Positions 33,827 through 45,799 of a stretch of DNA of 64,000 nt are shown in pieces. The position numbers and the translations under genes are program-made. The notes beneath the pieces are model-generated. The model did not search any database. It saw only the letters and a program-made list of their open reading frames with translations, and had not been told where the DNA came from. Position 1 is the first letter of the stretch. Each line of letters begins with the position of its first letter. This DNA comes from Paramarasmius palmivorus (Eukaryota; Basidiomycota; Agaricomycetes; Agaricales; Marasmiaceae): contig JAYKXP010000056.1 in assembly GCA_037176845.1 (NCBI GenBank), positions 62,001-126,000 on the forward strand, in the 5' to 3' direction.

Positions 33827-35901
33827 TGAGTCCCCCGTGACTGAATAGAGCACTTGAAGGGAATAGGCATACTGTCATAGCGTCATTTTTGTCCATAGAA
33901 AACATGCAAGGAAACTCACAATGCCAAAGTCGATTTGCACTCGTACGAAGGTTCAACAACTCGTCCTTCTTCGTCAATAGCCTTCTCGATACGAAACGCA
34001 GCCAAAGTCGATGCAATTGTCATCCATGCATTCGTGTACGCCAATTCTCGTGCGGGACATATTCTTAGTTCGTTCTTTAACAAGCTTACAGGAAGAGGAT
34101 AGGTTACGAAGACAGACCTTCTACCGAAGCCGAAAACGACCAATTCAGGGCCCATGATATCTAGACTCAGTGCTTTTCCGTCCGAAGTTAAGAATCTTTC
34201 GGGTTTGAATAGATCGGGCTCTGGATAGACATCCTATAGACATATGGCAGGGTCGGCACAATGGCTACAGTACAGCGGAAGGTTACTCACCGGATTATGC
34301 ATCATAGACCAGAAGTTCGCTAGTACGATGGTTCCTCTGGGTATCATATACCCATTGTACACATCGTCCTCCGCTAAATAATGCGGAAATCCTGTTCTTT
34401 AATTAGTCGACATGCAAGCGATGATAAAGTAGAATAACTCACCCATGGGTGCAACACTCCTCCATCTAAAAGCCTCTTTCACTAGTGCGGTCACATACGG
34501 CAATCTCCCTGTTTCAAAGTCTTCAAATGTAGGAAGTATGTTTCTCCCTACAATCTGGTCAATTTCATCTTGCGCCTTAGTCTGAACATCAGGAAACGCG
34601 AGCATTGCATGGAAGAAGTGCGACAATAATGCTAGGGTTGAGTCGACACCGCCTGAAGGAACATGAGCACGGTGTTCTTGACATATAAAACTACTACTTC
34701 CCCGTGTACAGTGCCCCGGCGACAGATCGGATTCTTTCTTCTTGTACTGTCCTGTTCTCCGAATCGTCAATCCTATCAAGAGCAGAAGCAACGAATGATG
34801 TCGAAGGTACACCAGCATGCTTCGAGAATTGAGAAACGCGTTAGTCAATGAAAGGCACAAAACTGAGTAGCATTGCCACTGACAAAATCTTGTTTTGACA
34901 CTTCGAAAGGTAGCTCGATCATTCTACGCATAAGCCCATTCCATTCTCGTGCAGTTTTCTTGAAGCCCGCACCGGGAAACCAATCAGGCAGATATTTCAA
35001 CGCAGGAAGGGCGTCGACTAAGAATGCTCCAGGTCGTGCGGCAATACAGAAGGCGTCGAGGGCTTTGTCTGCTGCTGATATGTAGGGATCTTTTTGAGGC
35101 AAAGGCAAGGATTTGATTCCGTATGCGATGGAAAGGATAGTCGAACCGGCCATGCTGTAAATCGGGAGTAACTTCAGATGAGTATGGCTGGCAGCATCAA
35201 AGTTTACAAACTGCTTGAGCTCCGCCATGATATCTACGCGCTTCGAGTCTTCCAGCCCTTTGCGGTGCAAATTATTGAGGAAAGCACGTAAGGACTGCAT
35301 TTGGGCGTTCCGAAAGCGGATCTGAGCATCATCGGACTGGAGCTCGCGGTGGCTGAGGCGACGGTGAGCACGCCTTTGAAAATTCCGTGGTCAAAATTCC
35401 GCTCTAATCGGCGCGATTCAGGGATGGTCACCATTCATTTCCATACGGCATCAACGGGAATATTGTATGCCAGCCCATGAGTTCACCAACCATTGTGAGA
35501 TGAGGCCTCGAATGGTCATCTTGTCAAAACATGGATGGCAATGAACCCGTATATACACACCTTGAAGAATAAACCCTTGATCTTTTGTCTAATAACTCCT
35601 TTGTCACTTCCACTTGGTCTAAAATGACGAGGTTCGTGCCAGCGACATTAAGATGAATGATATCGGACTCTGTTCAGGCAAATTGTCAGAAAAGCGCAGA
35701 GACATGAGGGTTATACTCACTATACTCCCTTGCCCATCTTGCATAGACTTCCCATTCGTATTCCTTTGGCATGGAAAGCAGGTTTCCAATGATCGGAAGT
35801 CTTCTTGGACCAGGAGGCAGGGGATAATACTTGCTTTTTCGCCGTCGGGAGATATAGGTCCCAGCCGCGAGGGCAGCGAAGAGCAGAATGAACGGCAGCA
35901 T
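33827..35901 (-). CDS. Cytochrome P450 (complete)
   Basis: Microsomal-type P450 of about 500 residues in many exons. N-terminal anchor MLPFILLFAALAAGTYI, basic RRRKSK, then the proline hinge PLPPGPRRLPIIGNLL. The I-helix shows GGVDSTLALL (for A/GGxDT), the K-helix ExxR is KEAFRWRSVAP, followed by PEPDLFKPERFL (PERF motif). The haem loop FGFGRRICPAR is assembled across an intron (donor near 34.13 kb). The last exon, after an intron at about 33.91-33.86 kb, ends PFKCSIQSRGTHCY at 33827. Oddity: the Gly two residues after the haem Cys (CxG) is Ala. The general shape fits the basidiomycete CYP5144/CYP64-like P450s, but I cannot fix the CYP family. Neighbours are the aldolases and a divergent hypothetical gene. 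Confidence 0.92.
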
Positions 35902-36248
35902 GGAGTTCAGTAATTTGGTTGCCCTTGTACATGCCGCTTTTTATATGCCTAGTGCCGTCAGGGACGTCAAGCGGTCAAAGTGCCAAACTCAATCCGGTCC
36001 GACGGGAGTTGGAATGTATGAAGAAAGGTTCTCATATACATCCTGCGGCAAGGGAAACTTCATCAAGGTACCCTGTAGAGTGAATTTTACCTGTTTCCTC
36101 CGTTCCATACACTATCTTCAAAAGTAGAAACGCGATCGACGATGGCACGGTAAAACAAGGGGAGGATCCAAGCATGGGTCTTTTTCGAGACAAGCTCCGA
36201 TCGAGGATATATAAGTGGTTGAGGACCGTCGATCTTCGAACCTCAGAG
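35902..36248. other. Divergent promoter region (P450 / hypothetical protein)
   Basis: 347 bp between divergent starts. A TATATAAG-like stretch at about 36207-36214 lies some 40 bp upstream of the + strand gene and may be its TATA box. Confidence 0.5.
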
Positions 36249-37394
36249 ATGAAACGCCCTAGAGGAACATCCGACTCGAATACGATCAAGAGAAGGTGTT
36301 CTACTCGGCTGGCCGAGAAAGATATTTTCAACCGAAGTTTGTGAGGAAGTCCACTTTTTTTACTATATGTGCTGCTCACCTCGAGCTCAGTTCAGCGGAT
36401 TCTGAAGAAAGTGGAGCAATGGACGTTGGTGTTGATGTCGACGCTGAAATTCTCCTGCTAGACTCACGGTCATCATCCATACCTGCGTCTTTGATATACC
36501 CATCCAGATCCCCTCAAAAACTGTCCACGACTCACAAGCATCGAACGGTGGAGAAAAGCCTCGATCCTGCCCGAAACCTGAAAGAGAAGTTGAGAGAAGA
36601 AACCAAAGAGAGGTACGTAATCAAGAAAAATTAGGGGCCGCTTCTGACCGACTTGCACTTTGTGGACAGCGTGACATGCGCGCAAGTGCACGTCCAAACT
36701 GTCGTTGTCACTTCTTCCTCCTCCACAACATCCACTATAAACTCTAAACAATCATCCAACGAACGCATCCTCCGAAGGAAATCACGAAACATCTCTAGTC
36801 AAGCACCAAGTCCTCATATGGATTCTGAATTGCCCGTTGCGAAGGAAGCGGTTGCAACGGCTGCTGCACCCGCACCCGCAATCGTCAAACGATTCAAGAC
36901 GGCTGCGGAGAGAAAGAAGGAACTCGAGAATGATGAATGGTGCGATAAAACGAGGATTCTGCCAAAGAAGGTTCGGTGCTTAGGATGCGGGAATGATATA
37001 AAGCTGGATCAACGGGAAGGATATGACTACTATGTTACACCATGGAAGAAGCATAAACTTACATGTAAGAATGTCAAGGAAGGGAAGATGGAGGGAAATA
37101 TGAAGAAGAATGATAACTCTGGCGCACAAAAGGTCAGTATAGTGCATAACGTTCACAAGTATTCCTTGGCTGACACTCACCAATTTACAGGCCAGAAATG
37201 GGTTTGTTCGACCGATCCCGGACCCTGAAAGCCTGGATACAGCAATAAAGACGTCTCCAGTAGATTGGAGTGTGCGTAACCACCCTATACCGGGAGGTTT
37301 TACCATGATTACGAGTGGTGCTCTTATGCGGGGAATGGGGAACCAGGGAACGTTCTTGTGGGGTATCTCCTCCTCTGACAAGGGAAATCTGTAG
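36249..37394 (+). CDS. Hypothetical protein with CxxC...HxxxC zinc-knuckle-like motif
   Basis: Unrecognised, probably nuclear protein of about 300 residues. The basic start MKRPRGTSDSNTIKRR is followed by Ser-rich low-complexity sequence, then KRFKTAAERKKELENDEW. A compact conserved-looking module comes next: VRCLGCGNDIKLDQ ... YVTPWKKHKLTC, i.e. C-x2-C, then W-x2-H-x3-C about 20 residues on. This looks like a small C2HC zinc-binding unit seen in agaricomycete hypothetical proteins. The final exon gives RPIPDPESLDTA and ends ISSSDKGNL. I read introns near 36.34-36.40 kb, 36.61-36.67 kb and 37.13-37.19 kb. Function unknown; DNA/RNA binding is a guess from the motif and the basic composition. 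Confidence 0.72.
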
Positions 37395-38469
37395 CTACCG
37401 GCTCTTATTCACTCGATACCACATTCTTCATTCATACCATTATCTTTAACTGGCTTCATTTTGTTTTTTTGCCCCACTTTTATACGTCAGGTTTTGGGAA
37501 GAGAGACAGTCATGGCAACATCGGTGTGCATATGTATTCAGATATCATGGCCTAGGATGTATACATTGATCTCAATCTCCCGCTTTAGGACCTTCATCTT
37601 GAGAAACAAGCATTTTAGACTTGTGAATGCTACAACTGAGACGGAACTGCAAAAACGGGTCTTCGGAGTCTGAAGGCATTCGCCGGATCGATTGTCCGGA
37701 GCACGTGGGTGCCTCCGGGAATGGATTACACAGCCTCTTTTCCAACCTTGCTCCCTTCCATTGCGTTGGGTCGATTCGGATTCCAAACTTCGTGCGTTGA
37801 ATGGATGTCGATGGTGCCTTTGGTATATGGACCGGGAAGCACTTATCGCCACGAATCCATATCTACATATGCCGGATGACGACCCAGGTCCTCGTAGAAG
37901 ACCTGCCTCGTTAATCGCTGTCAAGTGATGGTGCACAGGCCATTTGGAGGAAAAAAGATACGGCGATTGTATGGGAACGATAATTCTGGTAAGAAATACT
38001 AGTGCCTTCCACGCGTACTGCGAGGCTCGGCTAACAATGTATTGTTATTTTTATAGGATAAAATTCAAGACGAATCGAGATACAAAAACGCGATTACGAC
38101 TAGCATAATTGCGGCCGACGTGTCGAAGCTTCGCAAAAGGCCTCGAGCGCTTGATATATAGGCCACATCATGCTTGAGCCAGAGCTCTGGTTACTCTTTT
38201 TGCAGTGCGTAGTTGTCCGTACCATGGTTGAACATACAATGCTAAAGACATTTGTAATTAGAGTTGCTGGTTGTGACGTTTCGACGATCTAACGAGATCT
38301 ATATTGAGAAACGCCGGACGCGGAGCTCGGGGGAGTGGATCCATCACGGACTATTAAGTCATCAAAACCAGTACCAACGTTTCGTTTTCCTCGTCCACTA
38401 TCCTGGGTTTTCTTCAACCTCTATATTACTTCATGCGTGGCCTCAACTTGCTCCTCCCTCCCCATCTTC
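37395..38469. other. Intergenic region with weak coding-like stretch
   Basis: About 1.07 kb. A + frame at 37.69-37.93 kb (ending ...DDDPGPRRRPASLIAVK) is open but has no partner exon that splices in frame, and I know no family for it. The last ~130 bp before 38470 are open in the NRAMP frame without an ATG and are treated as 5' UTR. Confidence 0.4.
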
Positions 38470-40872
38470 ATGGATACGCACAGCTCTTGCGCTTCCTCAC
38501 CAGCTCATCGCGATACATTTGAAAACTCCCTCGGCCAGGAACAGGATCCACATCGTACGGTATCTGGCGTTACACTAGAACCACCAGAGGCAGAGGAGAA
38601 AGTGCAAGGCAGAAACAGAGACAACAGGGCTGGGGGAACCTGGAGAGGACGTTTAGAACGTGCTACACGTACAGTGTTCCATCATGTGAAGAAACACACT
38701 GGTGTGGGTTTGGTGTGTGCTGTCGCATACTTTGACCCGTACGCTCAACCTATTCTGCTTCTTTTTTCTCTTACTCACACTTTGTATCTCAGGGGTAACT
38801 GGGGAGTCGATTTACAGGCCGGTTCGCAATATGGCTATAGACTTTTATTCGTAGTTTTGCTCGCAGGGTTAATCGCGGTGTTTTTTCAAGTGTTGGCCAG
38901 TAGGTTGGGGTGTGTGACTGGACTGGGTGCGTTGAATGTTCCTAACCATCCCTACAACCCCGTTCTTTTCAAACTCTGCCGTGTTTTCATACCATTCAAA
39001 ACGTCAGACGTTCTCGCCCATACCCATTCGCCTAGCAATCACTCAATGCACCTCTGCAATTTTATCGAGATTTGCCGTAACTGGTAACTGACTTATCATT
39101 CATTTCACTTTCCCACAATTCATCAGACCTTGCATCTCATTGCCGGTTACTTCTACACGACCGACCCAAGCATACGTCCCTATACCGCTGGTTAGGTCTA
39201 TATCCACTCTATGTCCTCTCCGAGACCGCTATCATTGCTACCGACCTCGCTGAACTTCTTGGATCCGCAATCGCATTATGCCTGCTTTTCCCAAAGCTAG
39301 AACTTTGGCATGGAGTGTTGATTACCGCTTTCGATGTCGTATTGATCCTGGCGCTGGGTGACCCTTTGGGTGGGAGACCTGTGAAGACATTCGAATTGGT
39401 CATCGCAGGACTGGTGAGGTACATGTCTTGACACATTTTCAGGTTGACTAACCCGGCTGCGCACGTAGGTTCTCGCAGTTCTCGTCTGCATGGGCATTAT
39501 CATCGCCAAAATTGACGTTGACTGGGGCGACGCCTTTGAGGGATATTTGCCCTCCAAGTACATCGTTCCTAATGGCGCATTGTATACTTGTGAGTTCAAT
39601 TTATCACTTCATTGAATTGAAAGTCAGTTCAAACCATATATGGACCTATCTCTACAGCTGTTGGAATTCTTGGCGCAACAGTGATGCCCCATAGCCTGTT
39701 CCTCGGTTCTGCCCTCGCTACTCAGGACCGCATCTCTCCACCTCTATACGAGGAATCTGAGCCCGCGCACGCGGGTAGACCTTCAGTCTCCTCGCCCAAA
39801 AGTGTTCTTGCTAGTCTTCGGACAAATGTTGTTAATGCTTTTCGGACACCTCCGCCCAGTCAGTTTACTACCGAAGCGAAGACCCATTCCGAAAGGGACA
39901 ATAACTCCCTGGCTTTTGTGAAGGGCCATCTATACCATGGAATCGTGGACGTGGCTTTCAGCTTGTTGGGATTTGCGGTGGTTATCAACAGCGCGTTGGT
40001 TTCTTCTCTTCTCTCTATATTTATAGGCTCATTCTCGCTCTAGAATCCTTATACTGTCTAGTGCGGTCTTCTTTTACGGAGATGGCCCCGGAGCGCATGA
40101 CATGGATTCTGGGAAGCAGGCGGGGTTGTTCGATGCATATGACTTGATCAAGGAAACTATTGGGCAGGGTGCTGCTACCTTATTTGCTATCGCACTGTTG
40201 GCTGCTGGCCAGGTGAGTTTGATCGTGGTGATAGAGTTTCATCCACTGATGAGATCCAATCCCAGAGTTCATCGATAATTGCTACCGTAGCAGGACAAGC
40301 TGTGTCAGAAGGGTTCTTACGATGGCGCACCTCGGTGTGTTCATTCCGCATTCCAATCCTTTTGTGCAGTCACTGACATCGATACCTCTGATCAACAGGC
40401 TGTCGTACGTCGCCTCCTCACACGTCTCCTCGCCATTATACCCTCTATGGCAGTCGCTGTCGCTATCGGAAGGGAAGGAATCGACACACTGCTGGTCGCT
40501 TCACAAGTCGTCCTCTCCGTAGTGCTACCCTTTATTTCCTTCCCGTTGATATACCTAACGTCAAGGAAAGACGTTATGGCCGTCAAGGTACCGCTCTCTC
40601 GGCCGTCGTTAGGTGTCATTCCTTCTGCGACATCATCGGCCTCATCGTCATCGTCAACTACCTTGCGCGCCAAGGAAGGGGACGACATCGAGGTTGCAAA
40701 AGCACCCGAGGAAATCCCCGCGGCTGCAGTGCAAGAGGTCGAAGACGAAGGCCCGATGTACTTCAACAACGGCATCATAACCATATGCATTGGAATGATA
40801 ATCTGGGTTGTCGTCGTAGCAGCAAATGTGTATCTGCTTGTTACCCTGGTGATGGGCAAAGGTGATGGATGA
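38470..40872 (+). CDS. NRAMP divalent metal transporter (Smf-like)
   Basis: Proton-coupled Mn2+/Fe2+ transporter of the NRAMP family. A cytosolic Ser-rich N-terminus (MDTHSSCASSPAHRD) is followed by HHVKKHTGVGLV, TM1 with the metal-binding DPGN (FDP/GN split by an intron near 38.74-38.79 kb) and WGVDLQAGSQYGY. TM6 has the matching GATVMPHSLFLGSA (MPH motif), so both halves of the ion site are intact. Other blocks are LSETAIIATDLAELLGSAIA, LYHGIVDVAFSLLGFAVVIN, ALLAAGQSSSIIATVAGQ, IPSMAVAVAIGREGID and QVVLSVVLPFISFPLIYLTS. The final TM (ITICIGMIIWVVVVAANVYL) ends at 40870-40872. The open frame begins upstream of 38470 but has no ATG there. Intron borders around 38.94-39.13 kb, 39.42-39.47 kb and 40.01-40.04 kb are read by eye. 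Plasma, vacuolar or endosomal membrane location cannot be decided. Confidence 0.94.
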
Positions 40873-41177
40873 GAGGTACAGGATGCCATTACTTGATTTT
40901 CTTGCTCTGTTGCGTAGTTGGACAAACTACTACAATCCATGGCTGCCACACAGGGGTATTTGAGTACCGAGGTAGTCCTTCTCGTGGCATCGACCGGTGG
41001 TCCTCTGGCTCGTATATGTATCTTGTATTGATTGTTCTCTGTATTGCATAGATATGGTTCCTTCTGTAATTGTAACGCAGCCTTTGGTAACCAATTTCGC
41101 CTCATCTTCAGACCGTGCAATGCGGCTTGATACTGCGAAGTCTAGTGTGTTCTGGTTTCTTGTTCCTATATCGGATA

Positions 41178-42399
41178 CTAATCGCTCTCTTTTCTAGGTG
41201 TTGACGATTCGACGTCAACGTCCCCTGTCGACATAATCGGGCCTGTCACCAACGACATCGGTGGACATGTTGTAAACTCTACACGGCTACTCGTGCTTCC
41301 ACTAGGTTGAGCCGCGCGGGTACGACGACTGTCATAGTCCCTTCCCTTGGCAACTCGTACAATAATTAGCAGTAATGCGATACCCTGCCAATGCCCCAGT
41401 CGACCCGTGAGTAATGATTCGCATTTAGCAGAGAGGAATTTACAAACCTGAATACCCGAATACCCCAACAAAATCAAGTTCTGTACGTCACTATGAAATC
41501 CAAACGCAAAAACATACACGACGTCAAACACAAAGTACAACGCGGCACTCTCAATGAGCATGGCAGTCATGTTAGTGTACATGGCTGCGTATTCTTGCCC
41601 CATAACCTGGGATATGCATTTTCGTATGCTGATCAGTCGGAGAGTGACGAGAAATGTGTAGATTATGTTGAATGCGCAGGAGACGATGAGGAAAGCAAGC
41701 TGTACTCGGATGTTGAAGAACACCACTTCCTTGTTCACGTACACCATAACTGCTGTTGAAAGACCTTGGAAACGTGTTGAGGGGTTACGCGAAAAGGGTA
41801 AATAGAGATCGTACCGATAATGGTGCCATACGCAGCGCTCATGAGGACAACAACCCACGGATTGAAGTTCCAGATGATAAAACAACGATATAGGAGTAGA
41901 AAATCCATCATCCAGATTTGAACGAAACTCCTGGCGAATGAAATAGGTGAGAATGAACATTCGATGAAAGACGTAGTGTACAGCGACACGCACGTAACCA
42001 CCGCCATACGATTATACCAGTAATCAAACTCGTTCATGATCAACTCTTCCGGGGATTTGTGTGCTCTCAAATTGATCCAAATATCTTCCGTATACCGTGC
42101 ATTTGCAGCGGTGGTCATCGCAAAGAGTATGAAAGTGGTGATAACGTAGGACAAGAGAATGTACGATGTCGTGTTTCCCAGCGCTCGTCCAGACTTTGAA
42201 CGATTGTTTCGGTAAAGAGAAATGCATGCTTCTATCGTCAGAACAAAATAGATTCCTATTTCGAAGGATCAGTAAACAAAGGCACTTAGAATGGTAAAGA
42301 TTCGATCGTACCAAAGATGAATGCAGCCAGAATCATTCCTGACAAGCGCGAGCGCTCTAGCCACAGATCTGAGGCGGAGGATTTGTCCATTGACGCCAT
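41178..42399 (-). CDS. Orphan multi-pass (about 7-TM) membrane protein
   Basis: Hypothetical integral membrane protein, recognised as a basidiomycete-type orphan family without a name I can give. It starts MASMDKSSASDLW at 42399. TM-like segments in order: LSGMILAAFIFG/IYFVLTIEA, ILLSYVITTFILFAMTTAA, MAVVTCV, FVQIWMMDFLLLYRCFIIW, WVVVLMSAAYGTI, LAFLIVSCAFNIIYTFLVTL, AALYFVFDVVYVFAFGF and GIALLLIIVRVAKG. The soluble tail (RRTRAAQPSGSTSSRVEF) ends at 41178. Introns near 42.31-42.26, 41.98-41.93, 41.82-41.76 and 41.45-41.39 kb join these in frame. Unlike the DUF6533/DUF6534 genes here it lacks their signatures. Receptor or transporter roles are both possible. Confidence 0.75.
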
Positions 42400-42648
42400 T
42401 CAGTAGTATTTGAGGGTACAAAAAAGCTGACCGCTCCATTATATTCATGAGTTGGAAAAATCCCCTGAATCACTCAGTGTAATCGGACCCTGATCGAGAT
42501 CGATCACTACTCAGTCGTTGATCAGTCGCGTCAAGCCAGGTCAGGCCGCGACTCTCTCTTTTTGGTAGACGTAGAGGGCTTTCGCACTTCGCTACCTTGT
42601 CTCCGCATCAATATGAAAGCGACACTTGGCCATGAAAAACATAGCTTT
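42400..42648. other. Short spacer
   Basis: 250 bp between the orphan membrane protein start and an intron-containing tRNA. It includes the promoter of the former; nothing else is seen. Confidence 0.4.
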
Positions 42649-42736
42649 GCATTAAGAGGGAATCGAACCCCCGGCGGGTCGAGTGCTTACAGAAGTCCAA
42701 TGGCAACGACCCAGGTTACCACTACCCCATTAATGC
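42649..42736 (-). tRNA. tRNA-Gly(GCC) with intron (isolated copy)
   Basis: The - strand reads acceptor GCATTAA, D-arm GGGT..AGTGGTA..ACCT, anticodon stem GGTCG, loop with GCC at 34-36, an intron of about 17 nt after position 37, stem CGACC, T-arm GGGGG-TTCGATT-CCCTC and TTAATGC. All stems pair. The exons are identical or nearly so to the copies at 60.8-63.6 kb. This is the shortest intron of the set. Confidence 0.88.
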
Positions 42737-42874
42737 CGGTACTCTGGAAGGTTTGAGAGATAACATATTCCGAGTCCAATTAACGCAAGAGTCGGAAGTA
42801 CTACACATATGGCGAGGACATCAAATAAGATAAAGCACCACTAGAATCACAACAGCGACAAGAAACGCCATCAT

Positions 42875-44575
42875 CTACAAATTATACACGAACCAAGCAC
42901 TTCTATCACCAAGACCTGGCTCTTCCTCCTCCTTACTCATCCTACTCCTGATCTCCGCCTTCTTCTTGTTCTGACTGCTCAGATATAACAAATTAGATGC
43001 CGAACCCGCTGCCTGACATAACGATAGCACCAACAACGTAATCGTTGCAGTGGTGTACCTCGGAGGTGCACTCAAACTTCCAAGAAGCCACGTTGCGAGT
43101 ATACCCCCAGAATTGGTCATAATGAAACCAATGGCGATAGCTGTAGCTCTCCTAGTCTGAGGACTGGCGTTATTTGAGCCCCATGCAGACAATGTAGGTG
43201 CAGCGGTGTAGGTTCCGGGTATTGAAAGGAAGAGGGAACCGTATTGGACATGAGTGTTTTTGGAGCCAAGGAACATGGCGAAGCCAATGACGCAGAGGAG
43301 AGCGGAGAGTGTGCTGACGATGCCTCGGCATTGGTATCGGTCTGAGACGAAGGCGCCGGTTAAGGATAGGGCAAAGGCGACGGCGAATGGAGGAACAGAC
43401 ATGAGCTGAGCTCGGGCTGCGGTGTAGCCTAGGGATTGGACGATAGAGGGGGCAAAGCTAGGATTGTGATCCGTCAGAGAAGTTGATGGCGTTACGAAAC
43501 GGGAGGCACTCACTAAGCTAAAGAATATAGAACTACTCCAGCCATGAAGAAGGTGAAGGCCAAGAACCAAACTTGAGGAAGCTTGAATGCTTCACCAACT
43601 TCACGCCATGTGAAATTCTCTTCCTCCTTGTGAACGTTGTCCTGGTGCAGCTTTGCGGATACATACTTCTTCTCCTCGCTGTTGAGGAACCAAGCCTTGT
43701 CAACAGAGCGAGGAAGAGTAAAGTACGAGGTTGCGCCAAAGACAACGGTGAAGAGACCTTCGAGAATGAAGATCCAGGACCAACCAGGACGGCCACCGAC
43801 ACCATCCATACGAATGATACCGTACGCCAGAATGCCTGAGAAAGCGCCCGACAGCGAAGCTGACGCAAAGAATCCTGCTACCCTAAAGTTGCATATCTTC
43901 AGCACGAGGAAGGCTGGGAGATTTCCGAAAGATACTTACCGAAGATTCATCTTGTACCGGGGGTAAAAATAGGATAGATAGAGCACGAGACCAGGGAACA
44001 CGCCGCCTTCGAGTAGTCCGAGGAAGAATCGGGCAGCAAGAAGACCTGAATAGGATTTGACGACGCCTTGAAGTGTGGTGACCACGCCCCATAAAGTCAA
44101 CATCGTAGGTAACATCAGGTTAGGTCCGACAGCCTATTGAAATTATACTGGTCAGCATGACGATAGAGTATACAGGTAAGTTATGCAACGTACCTTGAGC
44201 ATCAGATTGGATGGGAGTTCCGCAAGGATGTAGGGAACGTATGTCACCGTGAGGGCGATACTGTATTCCTTGTTGGTCATCTTCAAGTCTTTCTGGAGTC
44301 CAGCAACTCGAGCATTTGCGACATTTGTTCGATCCTAGAACCAAAGGGTCAAAGAAGTTTCGTCAGCAAGTGAATTGGAGCAAAAAGGGCTGCGGACTTA
44401 CCAAGAAAGAGAGCAGGTAAAACATGGCTACTATAGGTAGCACATACATGTCCAACTTTCTCCAAACCTTCTTCTCCATTACCGGGTCATGAACCTCCTC
44501 ATCGCTGACCACCGACCCAGTGGACTCGAGAGGTCTTTTGTGCTCAGAGCTTTGAGTCGAACGGGTATCAGACAT
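42875..44575 (-). CDS. MFS transporter, allantoate permease (Dal5)-type anion:cation symporter
   Basis: 12-TM MFS permease of the ACS family (organic anion, vitamin or nicotinate-like substrates). The hydrophilic N-terminus MSDTRSTQSSEHKRP leads to EKKVWRKLDMYVLPIVAMFY, typical of Dal5/Tna1 carriers (KLDxxxLP). Later motifs are DRTNVANARVAGL, YIPYIL-like VTYVPYILAELPSN, LWGVVTTLQGVVKS, RFFLGLLEGGVFPG and YPRYKMNLRVAGFFASASLSG. The linker has GWSWIFILEGLFTV, then SEEKKYVSAKLHQD, the second half with FAPSIVQSLGYTAA, and the tail EEEPGLGDRSAWFVYNL. Introns are near 44.40-44.34, 44.18-44.13, 43.94-43.88 and 43.51-43.45 kb. The substrate is not resolvable. Confidence 0.93.
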
Positions 44576-45785
44576 GATGGTGGTATCTTGCGAGAGAACG
44601 AGAGATTGGAGCCATTATGAAGAGCTTTTAAATATAGAGGAATCCATCTGCCGGTGCGCATGGGGTTTGCTGAAGCATCACATCAACACAAGTCGGTTCG
44701 CTTCCAGTTCGCCGGTCATCTCCGTTCGCCGATATCGATGTCACACATGTCACAGTCACACACTCGGCAAGTTTATCTCCACTCATTCTCCGCGGCTGCT
44801 AGCGCTCCAGCATTTCGCCTACCGGGTTCGCCCTTTCTGCGTCGCCTGCTGAACCCACTTTCATTTCACAAAAACATAGGCAAGGAAATGAAGATACCTG
44901 ATATTGATCCGCCTTGAAGTCTCCGGCTCCTCTATTGCCCGGTTCAGCTTCTTGATACAGTAAAATGCGTTCCTGCTTCTCACATGGATGCGAGCCCTTC
45001 TTTCACTAGTTGCTATTCAGTAAAAGGCAGTTGATCCAAAAAAGCGTCGCCAGGAACGACCAGATACTCGTACCGCCGTCACGACGAATTTCAGGACCTC
45101 AGCAACGTTCAAAAGTCCAATGTGACAAGGGTGTGCTGGCAAACCGTTCTGGACTCTAGATTGCTCACCTCTATCGACGAATTTCCTCACATGATCCTGA
45201 TATTCAGGGTCTAATGAATTGAACGTCTTTCAAGTGCCTTGCAAGAAAAAAAAGCGTCGTTCTCAGGACCTGAAAACTTCTCTCCTGTCGCCGACCCCTC
45301 GAACATTTTTTTCTGTTCCCACCCCTGGCTTGCTCCCGCTTAGAGCATGTATACCACTGTGTGCGCAGTCTTTCCGACATCGCACCTCTCACGACTGCAA
45401 TAGACATCCAGATCCATCCATCATTTTGTCACCCGCCATGTTCACCCGTTGACGATCATCATCATCAAGCCACTCTACTTACATATCTACCTTCCAGCAA
45501 TCCTTCAAAGTTCTTCATGCGGATCACATCAGAGATACCATATGCCCATCTTCTATTGAATTGGTAGCACAGCTATCTTTGCTGAATGCTCTCACGAACG
45601 TCTATGGAATGTCTATCGCTATGTGTCAGCATCGGTGTTTTACCGTCTCTGCAGATCACCCCATCGCATCGAGGAAGAAGATATCCCTCCCGAGCCAACG
45701 AACCGTCATGTTGGACAACACTTCTTTCAGGGTAGAAGTAAACTGTAACCTGTCTGATAGACGACTGATAGATCTATTGTTTTAT
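44576..45785. other. Region with no confident gene
   Basis: 1.2 kb upstream of the Dal5-type gene. A + frame around 45.08-45.21 kb (EFQDLSNVQKSNVTRVCWQT...) looks coding-like in composition but I cannot connect it to a start or to the frames further right. Treat as unresolved. Confidence 0.35.
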
Positions 45786-45799
45786 GTACCCGCAAGTAA

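Noticed and set aside
37692..37928. 78-residue frame possibly forming a gene with exons near 38.06 kb
   Set aside because: Every splice I tried from it to the open stretch at 38.06-38.16 kb gives a stop codon at or near the junction.
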